From Candidatus Altimarinota bacterium (GTDB lineage Bacteria > Patescibacteriota > Gracilibacteria > BD1-5 > UBA6164), in contig JACFNZ010000001.1 of the NCBI GenBank assembly GCA_019454605.1, positions 62,001-126,000 of the forward strand: a stretch of 64,000 nt of DNA, written 5' to 3'. Of the stretch, positions 20,775 through 31,333 are shown in pieces. A program made the translations under genes and the position numbers. Numbering within the stretch: position 1 is the first letter of the stretch; the number at the start of each line of letters is the position of its first letter. The notes below the pieces were generated by a model. That model did not search any database. It had not been told where the DNA came from and saw only the letters and a program-made list of their open reading frames with translations.

Positions 20775-21111
20775 AATAATATGATAAAAAATTAAAATTT
20801 TATAACAAACAAAAAATAAGCATTTAAGACTTTAAAAGGTCCAAATTAAATTAACTTATTTGTTTGTTAATATTAATTTGAGTTTAGTTTATCCCTTAGT
20901 CGCCTACATACTTATTTTTAATTTAAAAGTATTGATGATAATAAATTTTTTAAAAAACTCTAATTAAAATTTAACAAGTTTTGTTATTAAGTTACATTAT
21001 ATGATTTTTTTTTAAAAGTAAAAGTTTTTTTTGATTTTATATAAAAAAATTTGCATTAACTTTTTTATATAGTATAATTTCAATACTTTATAAATATAAT
21101 TTTTAAAAATT
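20775..21111. other. Divergent promoter region and long leader of the helicase gene
   Basis: No gene seen. A minus-strand TATAAT at 20996-21001 would give the helicase mRNA a leader of about 210 bases. A plus-strand TTGCAT (21051-21056), 16-base spacer and TATAAT (21073-21078) sits 33 bases before the next gene. The leader includes the only moderately GC-rich patch here, ccttagtcgcctac, around 20893-20906. Long leaders are typical of cold-shock helicase genes. Confidence 0.5.
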
Positions 21112-21753
21112 ATGGATAAATATAAAAAAATATGACTTGTAACTTTTTGAATGTTACTTTGAGTAATATGATCTTTATATGCTGCTTGAACTACCATAAC
21201 AAATTTAACTCAATCAGTATCAGATGGTGATATAATCTCAGCATCTTATTACAATAGTCTAAATGGAACAAAAGCAGATTGAAAAGCTTGTAAATATTCT
21301 TGATGAAAATTAGTTTGTATAGATGATTTAAATTCATGATGATCATCATCTTCTTCTTCAAGCTCTGGATGAGGAGAAACAACACCTATGAATAAAACTA
21401 CTTTTATGGCTCCTAATAATAGTGATAATTTAACTCCATCTCAATGGCAAGAAAATGTAGATGCTTGGAATGCTATGGTTCAAGAAACAATAGATAATTG
21501 GACTCAAATAAATTGAGCATGATCTGATTTTATGAATAAAATACTAGAACCAGGATGATGGAAAGAAGTATGTACTATGTCAAATACTACTTTTACTCTT
21601 CCAGAAGCAGATATTAATTATTTTAATCTTTGTTCATGAAACATTTGTAGCGTATGAAAAAAATTATGAGCCTCTTTACAACGAACAACTCAATGTTGAG
21701 AATGAAACCCAACTTGCTGAAAATCTAAATGGTATCTTACTTGTATGCATTAA
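21112..21753 (+). CDS. Exported or surface protein with Ser/Gly linker and cysteine-rich C-terminus
   Basis: 213 residues. An N-terminal hydrophobic segment, GLVTFGMLLGVIGSLYAAGT (about 7-27), is followed by TNLTQSVSDGDIISASYYN. A poly-Ser/Gly linker (residues ~74-86) precedes a C-terminal domain with Trp repeats and cysteines (EVCTM, NLCSGNICS, TTQCGEGNPTCGKSKW, LTCMH) that probably form disulfides. The N-terminal pattern is pilin-like but lacks a clear class III site. Most glycines are TGA. Similar Ser/Gly-linked surface proteins are common in Patescibacteria; function unknown. Confidence 0.65.
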
Positions 21754-21775
21754 AATAACTATTTAATAAAACAAT

Positions 21776-21807
21776 AAAAAACTTATTTTAAAAAATAAGT
21801 TTTTTTA
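21776..21807. terminator. Bidirectional terminator
   Basis: Stem AAAAACTTATTTT with AAATAAGTTTTTT between the convergent surface-protein gene and trxB; T-runs on both strands. Confidence 0.8.
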
Positions 21808-22713
21808 TTGTTTTATTAAATCTTCATGCACAGAATTTGCTGCTAAACAACCTTCAGCAGCTGACATAATAGTTTGTTTAAATTTATTTGAATTAGTTGT
21901 TATATCTCAAGCAGCATAAAGTCATTTTAATGAAGTTTCTTGTCTTTGATCAACTATTAGACATCCATCTTTATCTTTTCCTAAATCAAAACTATCTACT
22001 ACTTTAGTATTTGGATTACTTCATATAGCTACAAATATTCAATCTGCTTTTAGTATTTTTCAAGATTTTAATAAAACTTCTTCTAAAAACATTCATCCTG
22101 ATATTTTTTCTACTTCTTCATTTAAAACAAATTCTATATTTCCTCTTTTTTTAGCCTGTTCTACCCAAATATCTTCTGCCCTAAAAGAGTCATTCCTATG
22201 AACTAAATAAACTTTTTTACATATGTCTGCTAAATAAAGACTTTCAGTTAATGCAGTATTTCATCATCAAACAACTACAACATCTAGATTTTTATAAAAA
22301 CTTCAATCACAAGTAGCACAATAAGAAACTCATTTTCATAAAAATTCTTCTTCTCAAGTAACTCCTAAATGTTTATAAGAGTTTCAAGTTGCTATTATAA
22401 CATATTTAGCTTGAAATTCTTTTCAAGAACTCGTTTTTACAATAAATAAATCATTTATCTTTTCTATGCTAGTAACAAAATCATGCAAAATTTCACTTCA
22501 AGAAAGTTCTGCTTGCTTTTTAAAGTCATCCATTATAACTACTCAAGGAGCTGAGATAACTCAAGGCCAATTTTCTACTTTATGAGAAGTTGCTAGAGCC
22601 CCCCCGTGTTGAGCTCAAATAATTAAATTTTTTATTTTATATCTTGATGCATACATTCAAGCTGGATATCAAGCACTTCAAGCTCATATAATTATTAAAT
22701 CATATTTTTCCAT
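21805..22713 (-). CDS. trxB: Thioredoxin reductase
   Basis: 302 residues, the usual size. Transfers electrons from NADPH through FAD and a redox CxxC to thioredoxin. FAD-binding IIIGAGSAGYPAGMYASR at the N-terminus, NAD-binding VVVGGGNTALTES, redox-active SYCATCDGSFY (cysteines ~131 and 134) and GLYAAGDITT near the C-terminus. GAGSAG glycines are TGA. Not in an operon; tRNA genes follow on the other strand. Confidence 0.95.
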
Positions 22714-22803
22714 ATTTTTTAGTTAAATAATACTATACTTTTGTATAGTATATATATTATATTTTATAAATCAAATTATTTTTTTAAAAAAATAAAAAAA
22801 ATT

Positions 22804-22831
22804 TTGACTTTATAAAAATTTTTAATAAAAT
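22804..22831 (+). promoter_or_regulatory. Promoter of the tRNA cluster
   Basis: TTGACT, 16-base spacer, TAAAAT; the -10 ends 18 bases before tRNA-Gly. Confidence 0.65.
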
Positions 22832-22848
22832 ACTCAAGCTTTAAATAA

Positions 22849-22925
22849 GCGGGTGTAGCTCAATTGGCTAGAGCATCTGCCTTCCAAGCAGAGGGTTAAG
22901 GGTTCGAGTCCCTTTACCCGCTCCA
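22849..22925 (+). tRNA. tRNA-Gly (anticodon TCC)
   Basis: Cloverleaf with acceptor GCGGGTG/TACCCGC, anticodon loop CTTCCAA, T loop GGTTCGAGTCC and encoded CCA. It reads GGA/GGG. A separate tRNA-Gly with anticodon TCA is needed for TGA codons and is not in this window. Confidence 0.95.
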
Positions 22926-22937
22926 TTAAGTAAGCAA

Positions 22938-22969
22938 TTAAAAGTTAGGAAGTTTTTTCTAACTTTTAA
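22938..22969 (+). repeat. Hairpin between tRNA genes
   Basis: Perfect 11-bp stem TTAAAAGTTAG with CTAACTTTTAA between tRNA-Gly and tRNA-Ile. No T-run follows, so it may be a processing site rather than a terminator. Confidence 0.5.
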
Positions 22970-22978
22970 TATATAAAA

Positions 22979-23055
22979 GGGTGTATAGCTCAGTTGGTTA
23001 GAGCGCAGCACTGATAATGCTGAGGTCGGTAGTTCAAATCTACCTATACCCACCA
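22979..23055 (+). tRNA. tRNA-Ile (anticodon GAT)
   Basis: Acceptor GGGTGTA/TATACCC, anticodon loop CTGATAA, T arm GGTAGTTCAAATCTACC, encoded CCA. Reads ATC/ATT. Confidence 0.95.
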
Positions 23056-23072
23056 TTTTATAATAATATTTT

Positions 23073-23149
23073 CGGAGACTGGCGCAATTGGCTAGCGCAC
23101 ACGCTTTGGGAGCGTGGGGTTGTGAGTTCGAGTCTCGCGTCTCCGACCA
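23073..23149 (+). tRNA. tRNA-Pro (anticodon TGG)
   Basis: Acceptor CGGAGAC/GTCTCCG, anticodon loop TTTGGGA, T arm GTGAGTTCGAGTCTCGC, encoded CCA. The antisense strand is covered by the 3' end of the recombinase reading frame, so this gene may mark an integration site. Confidence 0.95.
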
Positions 23150-24855
23150 TTAACGTCACAAACTCACCCTACATGGGTGTTTTTTTGATTGTTAATACCT
23201 TTACTGAGTTGGGGTAAGTCCATATTTTCTTCAACTTTTTCTGCCTCGAACCTGAAAAAAATATCAATTTTTATACTTTTATCTGTGTTATCATTTAACT
23301 CATTTTGTTCATCTAAATGAATTACTTTATCAGTAGTTATTTTTTTTACTAAGATCCTTTGAACTAATATATCTATAATTCTTCTTTTTTCTTTAAATGA
23401 TATTTTATCAACTTTTCACATATATTGTTCTGATATTTTCTTTAAAACATCTAATCAAACTACTATTTTAGATATATTATTTAAGATTTTTTCTTGAGCT
23501 TTTTGTTCTTTTAGTAACTTTTTTATTTTTAAATTAGATTCTTCTAAATATTTATCTCTTTTCTCTTCACTTATTCATCATTTATAATAATCCTTGTCAA
23601 CATTTTCTTGAAATATTTCTTCTGATTTTATATTCTGAACAATAATATCTAGTTCTTCTTTTATATCTGCTATATTTCATCATTTTTCAGTTTCTAATAA
23701 ATATTCTTCATGAAACTTTTCTGGATTGTTTATAAGATTTAATATTTCATTCCAAACATATTCTTCTAAAATTTCTCATGGAAATTCTATATTTCAATAA
23801 GTTTTTCATTCTTTTGTTGTGTATTTATCTCTTCTATAAGTTAATTTATTATCTTTAGTTCTAAGCATTCCATAAAAATATTTTTGAGTATCAATATCAA
23901 ATATTTTTCATGTTAATAAATATACATTATCATTATCACTACTTTTTGTAATTCAGTTTTGATCTAATTCTTCTAATCTTTGTTTTGCAGCTATAAATAA
24001 TTCCTCTTTGATAATTTCATCAACAGGAATATCAATATAAATAGTGCTTCCATCTTCTTGTTTAAAACTTTCTGTTCTATATCAACAATAAGTAAAATTT
24101 TTTAAAATTCTTTTTATTGTTGTTTGATTCCAATCAGTATTGACAGCATCCTTTTTTGCATTTTTTCATTTTCCTATTCAAAGTTTATTCAATTTTTTAG
24201 CTATATCATTAGGTAATAAACCTTTATAAATAAACCAATTAAAAATATTTTTTACTATTTTAGCTTCGTCCTCTATTTTTTTCAATTTAGATCATTTTCA
24301 TCATTCATTTGGTATTTTATCATATCAATATAGTATCCCACTTCATATATAATTTCATGCTCTTGCTGATGCCATCTTTCATTCAGTGGTTCTAGTTTTA
24401 ATCATATTTCTTTCAAATTCTGACAATGCTCAAAATATTTGAAATGTTAATTTTCAAATAGCTCATGAGAAATCTATATTTTCTTTTAGTGAAAAAAATG
24501 AAACTCAATGATCTTTTAATTCCTCAAAAGTTTTTAATAAATGAGTTAAGTTTCTACTTAATCTGTCAATCTTCCAAACTGCTACTAAATCAAATTCTTT
24601 ATTTCTTGCTTTTTCAATAAGTTTTTTAAATGCAGGTCTATTTAAATCTCATCAACTATATCATCAGTCAATAAATAACCACTCATCTTTAGTTATCCAT
24701 TTAGGACTAAGTGTTGATCTATATTCAACTAGTTTTTTTAAATCATGTTCTTGGTATTCTAATCAATATCAAGATTTACTTTGATCTTCTGTACTAACGC
24801 GAAGGTATAGTGCAACTCTAAGAACCTCTTGTTTTTCTTGTGTATTTTTTTCCAT
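23092..24855 (-). CDS. Large serine recombinase (integrase)
   Basis: 587 residues in code 25. Catalytic resolvase domain at the N-terminus: VALYLRVSTEDQS with nucleophile Ser21, then FIDGGYSGGDLNRPAF, VWKIDRLSRN and ALSEFERNMI. A recombinase domain (about 170-290) and a long coiled-coil region (about 400-540) follow, the layout of phage and ICE-type large serine integrases. The frame runs on from KGINNQKNTHVGG through the tRNA terminator into tRNA-Pro and stops at TAG there; the last ~40 residues are therefore probably a by-product of integration. Many TGA glycines show adaptation to this code. It is the likely mobiliser of the cargo to its right. Confidence 0.93.
23163..23187 (+). terminator. 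Terminator of the tRNA cluster
   Basis: CACCC, five-base loop, GGGTG, then eight T; begins 14 bases after tRNA-Pro. It lies inside the recombinase reading frame on the other strand. Confidence 0.85.
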
Positions 24856-24884
24856 AAAAAAAGAGTTAAATAATAATTTAACTC
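24856..24884 (-). promoter_or_regulatory. Terminator-like hairpin abutting the recombinase start
   Basis: On the minus strand GAGTTAAAT, a four-base loop, ATTTAACTC and seven T end directly at the ATG of the recombinase. It has the form of a rho-independent terminator for the 61-residue gene upstream, or of an attenuator that limits recombinase expression. Confidence 0.55.
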
Positions 24885-24918
24885 AATTATATACATTTTT
24901 TTAAAAAGCCCATTTTTT

Positions 24919-25104
24919 TTAAACACTAAAAACTCCAGCATTTCATAAAATGTTAGCTATTAATCTATCTTGTCATTCTTGTTTTCATATATAATGACTT
25001 GTTATTATTAAGTTTGAGCCTCTTTTATCTCTTGCTCTAACGATATATGGTTTACTTGAATAAATTACTTTATCCTCTAAATTGGTAATATTAAAATTAG
25101 ACAT
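24919..25104 (-). CDS. Small protein upstream of the recombinase (61 aa)
   Basis: It begins MSNFNITNLEDKVIYSSKPY, is mostly strands, and ends GQDRLIANILGNAGVFSV. Basic and Gly-containing, with three TGA. It lies 63 bases upstream of the recombinase on the same strand, so it may be a recombination directionality factor or regulator by position only. Not recognised. Confidence 0.5.
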
Positions 25105-25166
25105 AATAATTAAAAATTATGTCTTTAATGCATTAAAGATCTTGAAATAAAATTGAAATAGCCTAT

Positions 25167-25189
25167 TTAGAAGGTTCATCACCTTCTAA
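25167..25189. promoter_or_regulatory. Perfect inverted repeat between divergent genes
   Basis: TTAGAAGGT, TCATC, ACCTTCTAA; lies midway between the 61-residue gene and the 144-residue gene, which diverge. Likely operator or leader hairpin of the element. Confidence 0.5.
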
Positions 25190-25214
25190 TAACTTTATTA
25201 TATTAAATTTTAAA

Positions 25215-25649
25215 ATGATTTTAAAAATAATTTTAAAAATAAAAAAATTGATAAAAAATCAAGTCTCATTTTTAGCTATTAATTCTATAAAAAATAGGTC
25301 AAAATATTTGAAAAAAGTAAATATATATGATAAACTAAATAAAAATATAGAAAAATTGAAAATTAACCTTATGAAAGATGAATTAATAAAAATCCTTATA
25401 TGACTTCATGATAATGATTCTTGGGATTTAGCAGAGATATTTGCAAAGTGATTATATAATAACACTTTTAGAGAATCATACATTGAATCAATATTATGAT
25501 TTTTAACTATTGCCTCAAGACTCACACAAGATACCACAAAACAAGAAAACCTAAAAAATGCTATAACAAAATTACAACAACTAAGAAAGCAGGAACGACA
25601 AGAAAAAGAAAACGAAAATCCCGATGAAATGCTAAAAGAACTATTTTAA
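25215..25649 (+). CDS. Protein of unknown function, mobile-element cargo (144 aa)
   Basis: A basic N-terminal half (KIILKIKKLIKNQ) is followed by a helical region, GLHDNDSWDLAEIFAKGLYN, and a charged coiled-coil C-terminus (LRKQERQEKENENPDEML). No hydrophobic segment long enough for a membrane span. It is 23 bases upstream of the 882-residue gene and probably cotranscribed. Could be a chaperone or adaptor for that protein; not recognised. Confidence 0.55.
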
Positions 25650-25672
25650 AATTTAATTATTTTCTATTACTC

Positions 25673-28321
25673 ATGTCAAATCTAGAAGTTTTATGATTAG
25701 AGCAGTTTGATACAAACAAAGACAAAGTTCTCTCTTTACAAGAAGTAGAGAATATTTTTGCGAGTTGACAATGAGAAACTTTTAAAAAAATGCTAAATAG
25801 AACACCTGATAATCCTAAAGACAAAGAAATATTAGATACAGCATTTTCAAAAATTGCAGATGATTTTAAAAGATTTATAATAGATGGTTGAACTATAGAC
25901 AAAACAAATATTTGAACAACTTATGTAGTTCAAATGATTTGAGTAGTAAGATGAACTTATTCAAAAGATAACTTTGATTGAAAATGGTGAGCAGATACAG
26001 AAAAAATTTTTCAAACAAGTTTTTCTCCTGAAGAAAGAAGTAAATTAAAAATAATTTGAGAAGTAAATGTTTGACCTCACAAACAATTAAAAGAAACAGT
26101 CCAAGCAAATCAAACTGAAAAAGTAATGGAGTCTGAAAATAAAATCGCAGTAGTATTAAGAGAAAGATTAGAAAAATTATGAGTAAGTCCTGAACTAATG
26201 ACACAAATCAGTGAAAATGCAGATAAGTTTAAAAAAGTATTTCCTGAAATTGATTTATATTTATCTCAATGAAAGATTTGAGAAGCAAGAACTTTTTTAG
26301 AAAAAAATTCTGATAGATTAAAGGATATAAAAGATGAAAAATTAACACAAATATTTCAAGTTATAATTGATGCTTTAAAAATTGCTGAAATAGTTGATAA
26401 TCCTGAAAAAGTAAAATTATTAAAAGCAAAACAAAAAGTTCAAATAGTTCTAGATAATTTTGAAGTAATAAATAGTGATGATAGTATTATATGGTTGAAA
26501 AATGAAAAAAGTTTATATTATGACTTTCAAGCAAAAATAGAAAAAATCATACAAAATCCAGAATTAACACCTAAAGAACTAATATCACAAATTAAAAAAG
26601 AAACTTCAAACTTTGAAGAAGAAGTGAGAATATTTGTATATAAACAAAATCCACTACCAAAGTGAGACCCAAGATATGATATACATTACAGGGATACAGT
26701 AATGATAAATGATAAACATATTGCAAGAATACAAGCAAGATTTACAAAATTTTGACAAGTTCTTGATAAAGTTAGTAATGCATCAAATCTAAATTCAAGC
26801 GAACAAATAGCAACTTTAAGTTTAAATTCATTTGTAGATACAAAAAATGATAGTCCTCTTACAAACAAAGACTTAAGATTTGCTAGTAAAGAAATGACAG
26901 CAAATTTAAGAGAAAAAATGAGAAACAATTTTAGAACTTTATATGATGTTGAATTTAATACTGAAGTTTCAAATAAATATTCTAAAGAACAATTAAAACA
27001 AAAAGTAGAAGAGGCAAAACAAGAAATTACAAAAGCAAATCCAAATATCAAATGAAAAGAGTTAGAATTAAGAGCATTATATTACACTCAAAAACAATTA
27101 GAACAAGAATTTGAAGAAAATATATTTACAAAACTTTCTAAAAATCCAAATATTGCTTGAGAACAAAAACAAGAATTAAATAAATATATAGAATTATTTG
27201 ACCCTAAAAATGAATTTTTTAATATTTGAATTGATTGAAAAAACAATATACTAGAAGAAACAATATCACTTCCACTGACAGCATTTGCAATTTGAAGAAT
27301 ATCTAAGGTATTATTTTGAGCAACTCAAGCAACCTTAAAATGAGCATTTGCAGTAGATTTTATAGAGTGAGCATGATTTGAGTTAATAACAAGATTAAGA
27401 CAAAATAGATTTGATATGTCTAGTTATACTACAAAAGATTTTGTTATTTGAAGTACGATATGAGCAGCTCTATTTTGAGTAATGAAAATAGATAAAATAC
27501 CTTTAAAATGATGATGAGAAATACCATTAAAATTTTCAGCAGATACATTAAAAAACAGATGAGCAAATCATTTGATTGAGGCAGGAATGTTTACTTGAAT
27601 AGAATGGATTTGAACTTATTTATGATACGATCAAAATATATTTGCATGAGAACAAGCAGAGAAAATACTTAATAATATCTGAATATTATATCTTGTAAAA
27701 CTTTGATATTCTCCTAAAGAACTTTGATGAGTATTACCTCAAAAAGCACAAGAGATGAGAGAAACAAGTCAAGTAATTAGATGAAAAGAATCACCAGCAA
27801 AAATGAAATGAGTTTGAGCAACTTCGTGAGATGGATGAGTAAGTATATGAATTAAAGATGCTTTATGAGGAAATATAGAAAATGTAATGAACTGATTTAG
27901 ATGAACTGATAATCAAATAAATGCAGAGTTTCAAAGATTATTACAAAGTTCAAAAGATTCATGAACTTTAAGACTTGAAGCAAGTTGATTAATAAAAAAT
28001 GTAGTTGAAACAAGAGTAAGAGAACTAGAATTACAATGAGTAAGAGTAAATACACAAGCAGAACTTGATTATATAGCAACTTATAAACTTCAAAGAATTG
28101 CTGAATTTAACAGACTGATTCAAGAAAAAGAAAGTCTATGAAAAATACCAAAAGAGATTGATATGAAGTTAGAATGATTTGATAAATGAAAGGATTTAAC
28201 TTGGAAATTGAGGTTAGAAAATCCTGATAGAATGGATAGAATTTTAGGAGAAGCATTAGAAAGATTTAAAAGAGAGAAAGAAAGAAGAGATAAAAATAGA
28301 AATAAATTAATAACAAAATAA
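25673..28321 (+). CDS. Large EF-hand-containing protein of unknown function (882 aa)
   Basis: The N-terminus carries one canonical 12-residue EF-hand loop, DTNKDKVLSLQE (residues 13-24), with acidic or Asn ligands at 1, 3, 5 and Glu at 12. Residues ~85-110 (VVRGTYSKDNFDGKWGADTEKIF) resemble a peptidoglycan-binding-type repeat. A long helical Lys/Glu/Asn region follows, then a Gly-rich hydrophobic stretch (about 525-600: LTAFAIGRISKVLFGA, GSTIGAALFGVMKI) that could be membrane-associated. No signal peptide. TGA glycines are very dense in the hydrophobic part. It is cotranscribed with the 309-residue gene 3 bases downstream. Function unknown; the size and placement recall structural or conjugation proteins of elements. 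Confidence 0.6.
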
Positions 28322-28324
28322 TAT

Positions 28325-29254
28325 ATGTGAGCATTAGATTTACAACAACCTGCAATAATACAACAAGTTTCTTGAGAACAAAAGAGTCATCAAGAGGTTT
28401 TAAATAGTGCAGTAGAACAACAAAGACAAACTATTATTGAATGAATGAAGCAAGATGTAATAAAAGATTTATGACTTACTAAAAAAGAAGTAAGTATGTT
28501 AAAGTTTGATGTTGTTTGAAATATTTGAATAATCACTAATTCAAAATGAATTATAAGTTTTTTTTATAAATATTCAAAAGAAAATTGAGTTGAATTCTAC
28601 ACAGACCTTCCTGATATAGAAAAAGATGAAGATTTACCTTTTGCATTAAAAGAGACATGATATATTTTAAAAGAAGGAAAATTATATATATGATGAAAAG
28701 AAATACCACAATTTTTATCACATTGACAAGTAAATCCTGTATTTGTAAGATGAATTGATAATATTAATTTTTATACAGAAGTATGATCAATTCTTTGATT
28801 AAGGAAAACTATTGAATGATGAAAAAAATTAACAGAGTTTGATGCTGATTCATTTTATTTTTCAATTTTAGCAGGAGTTACTCGTATAAAAGATGTAATG
28901 TATTTTGCATGAAAATGATATATACCTAAAAAAGAAGATGTGCTTAGATTATTAAAAAGAGCAGTTGAAGAACTTCCAAATCAATGTAGTGATATGAGAT
29001 TTGTAAAAAATCCTAAATGACAAGAGGTTTGAATGGAAGTAACCAAACAAGAACTCGATGAATACTTACATCCTACAAAATGAACACCATTAATCACTCA
29101 AAAAATGTATGATGATTGTTTGAGAAGAATTGAAATAAGAGATAGGAAAATTAATGAAACGAATTTAGTGAAAGAACAGTCAAAGACCGAAAGAAAAATT
29201 GAATGAACTAGAAATTGATTTGTAGATAGAGTAAAATGAATTTTATGATTTTAA
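28325..29254 (+). CDS. Protein of unknown function, partner of the 882-residue protein (309 aa)
   Basis: It starts 3 bases after the previous stop. No signal peptide. N-terminal helix rich in Gln (LDLQQPAIIQQVSGEQKSHQ), then a mixed strand region (IGIITNSKGIISFFYKYS; GYILKEGKLYIGGKEIPQFL) and a helical, basic C-terminus. The tail NGFVDRVKGILGF may be amphipathic. Tight spacing implies a functional link with the 882-residue protein. No family recognised. Confidence 0.55.
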
Positions 29255-29379
29255 TAATTATTTATTAACTTTCAAAAATGTATGAATTTATTTTTTAAAA
29301 TATTTTTTTAAAATAGTTGAAAAATAATGTGTTTATATATAATGAAATTGTTTATTTAATAATTTATTATATATAAAAT

Positions 29380-30294
29380 ATGAAAGATATAATACCTACT
29401 TATGCTTGTGTAGTAGCAAAAGAAATAGATAATAATTTCTATAATAATAAAATTTATATAATGTTTGAATCAACTTATGAATCAAGAAAAAAAAGTATAG
29501 ATGAAGCTGAAGCTATAATAGTATGACCTTATTTAAAGCAACAAAAATATATAAACCCTAATTATATTTGAAAAATTAAGTCAAAATGAAAATATAATGT
29601 TATATATAATGAGGAAAATAAAAAGTTCGATATAGATATTGTATCAAAATCAGTAGAAGATTTAGATGATGACTTTTTAAAAAGATTAACAGAAGTACAT
29701 GAAATTCAACAAAAATATTTTAATGAAAAATTTGATCATTTATCATCAAAAAATAAATATTATTTTATAGAGGTTCAAAAAATCAATCCATATGATCAAT
29801 GCGATGCTTGTTTTAAAGAAAAAACTTTATTTTATTTAAATGAATATTTTGAAAAAGATTGAACTTTAATTGATAAATTTGATAATTTTAGATATTTTAA
29901 ATTTAATACAGATACAGATTTCTTTTATGATATTAAAAAAGAAGTTTTTATTTTAAAGTGAAATGAAGAAGAATTTTATTTTAAAAGTCCAACTCACAGA
30001 GATAATTTAAATAAACTAATGAGATTATTAATTAAAGAAAGAGAAAGAATTTTAAGTAACAATGAAATATATAATAACTTAGGTATTAAAATAGAAAAAA
30101 AGACTAGTTCAGATAAATTAGCTGATTTAAAAAAATATATAAGTAAATTATTTAATCATGATTTATGATTTTGAGATGATATAATTGAAAATCAAATATT
30201 AATGATGAGATGACATGATTGATTTAAAATTATATGAAAATTGATTACAAACAAAGAATTTACTGAAATAAATAATACTTCTGAAGAAAATTAG
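29380..30294 (+). CDS. Possible winged-helix regulator (304 aa)
   Basis: The first ~200 residues are not recognised; they include the cysteine pair CDAC. The last ~100 residues have the layout of an OmpR/PhoB-type winged helix: LNKLMRLLIKERERILSNNE, then IYNNLG, LADLKKYISKLFN and the wing MMRGHDGFKIIGK, comparable to VRGxGYxL. No receiver domain (no DD/D/K set) is seen, so this would be a stand-alone regulator. A strong terminator lies 87 bases downstream. Confidence 0.5.
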
Positions 30295-30380
30295 AAATAT
30301 TCCGAAATATTTATTTGGAATTATAAAGAATTAGAATATTTTTATACATAAAAAATAAAATTCGCTTATTTAAAGAAAGA

Positions 30381-30415
30381 AAGTTACTCCGATTTTTTCC
30401 GGAGTAACTTTTTTT
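30381..30415 (+). terminator. Strong rho-independent terminator
   Basis: Perfect 11-bp stem AAGTTACTCCG with CGGAGTAACTT, eight-base loop and a seven-T tail. Stands out by its GC content. Confidence 0.92.
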
Positions 30416-30501
30416 AAAAATACTTTTTCTCGTTATTATGTATCATGTAAAAACTGCAGTGATTACAAAACAATAATTATATTTTTTAATTTATAAAGTT
30501 T

Positions 30502-31212
30502 ATGATAAATATGTTAAAAATAAATAATCTTTCTTGATTATATTTTCACAAAAATAAAGTTGTTATGTTTTTATCAAAATATGAAGATTTCAAACAATTA
30601 ACTTCAACTCAAAAAATCTTAGATGAGTTATTAAGTAATTATAATGAAAAGTTTTTAGAAAAAATGTGACTTAATACTACTAAAAGAATAAAAAACTTTT
30701 TAATAAAAAATGAAATTGAAGTTGTAGATGTTATAGCTTATTTTGAAAATAATAGAAAATCAAAACCTATTATTCATCATCCTCATACTTTCTATGAAAA
30801 TGCTATGGAAGTAATAAATACTCATCTAGAAACCTGAGATGATTCTCTATATGATAATTATAGATTAAATGAATTAATAGGATCAAATATAATAAATAAT
30901 ATTATTAAAAATTGAAAAGAAATTACTAAAAAAGTAAAAATAGCAATATTAGAAGGACTTGATAAAATATATGAAGATATGAATAATAAAGATGTTCAAA
31001 ATGACTTAAAAAGAGAAATTGAATATGTTGATAGGATTAAAAGAAAATTTAGTTCTGGAAAAAATGAAGAAAATCTTCCTACAAATATTATGAGAATGCA
31101 TAATAAATGGAAAGAAGAAATAACTCAAAAAGCAATAGAATCTTGTCCAGATATTAATAATATTTTCAATATTATTAATGAAAGTAAAATTCTGGAAGAA
31201 AGTGAAGCATAA
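30502..31212 (+). CDS. Protein of unknown function (236 aa)
   Basis: Predominantly helical and charged. Contains SKPIIHHPHTFYENAMEV (about 89-106) with a His-rich turn, and ends NIFNIINESKILEESEA. Only a few TGA; the C-terminal 77 codons have none. No membrane segment. First of four consecutive small genes on this strand. Not recognised. Confidence 0.55.
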
Positions 31213-31333
31213 CTTTTTTAATATAGAAAAAATAAATTTTAAAACAAATTAATATAATTATTAAAAGTGGAAATGAACTCATTCACTATAATTTTGAATT
31301 CAAAAATATTTTATAATTTAATTTTAGATAACT

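Noticed and set aside
22868-23217. ORFs antisense to or overlapping tRNA genes (for example starting MVGIGRFELPTSALSVL)
   Set aside because: A well-known artefact of reading tRNA genes in coding frames.
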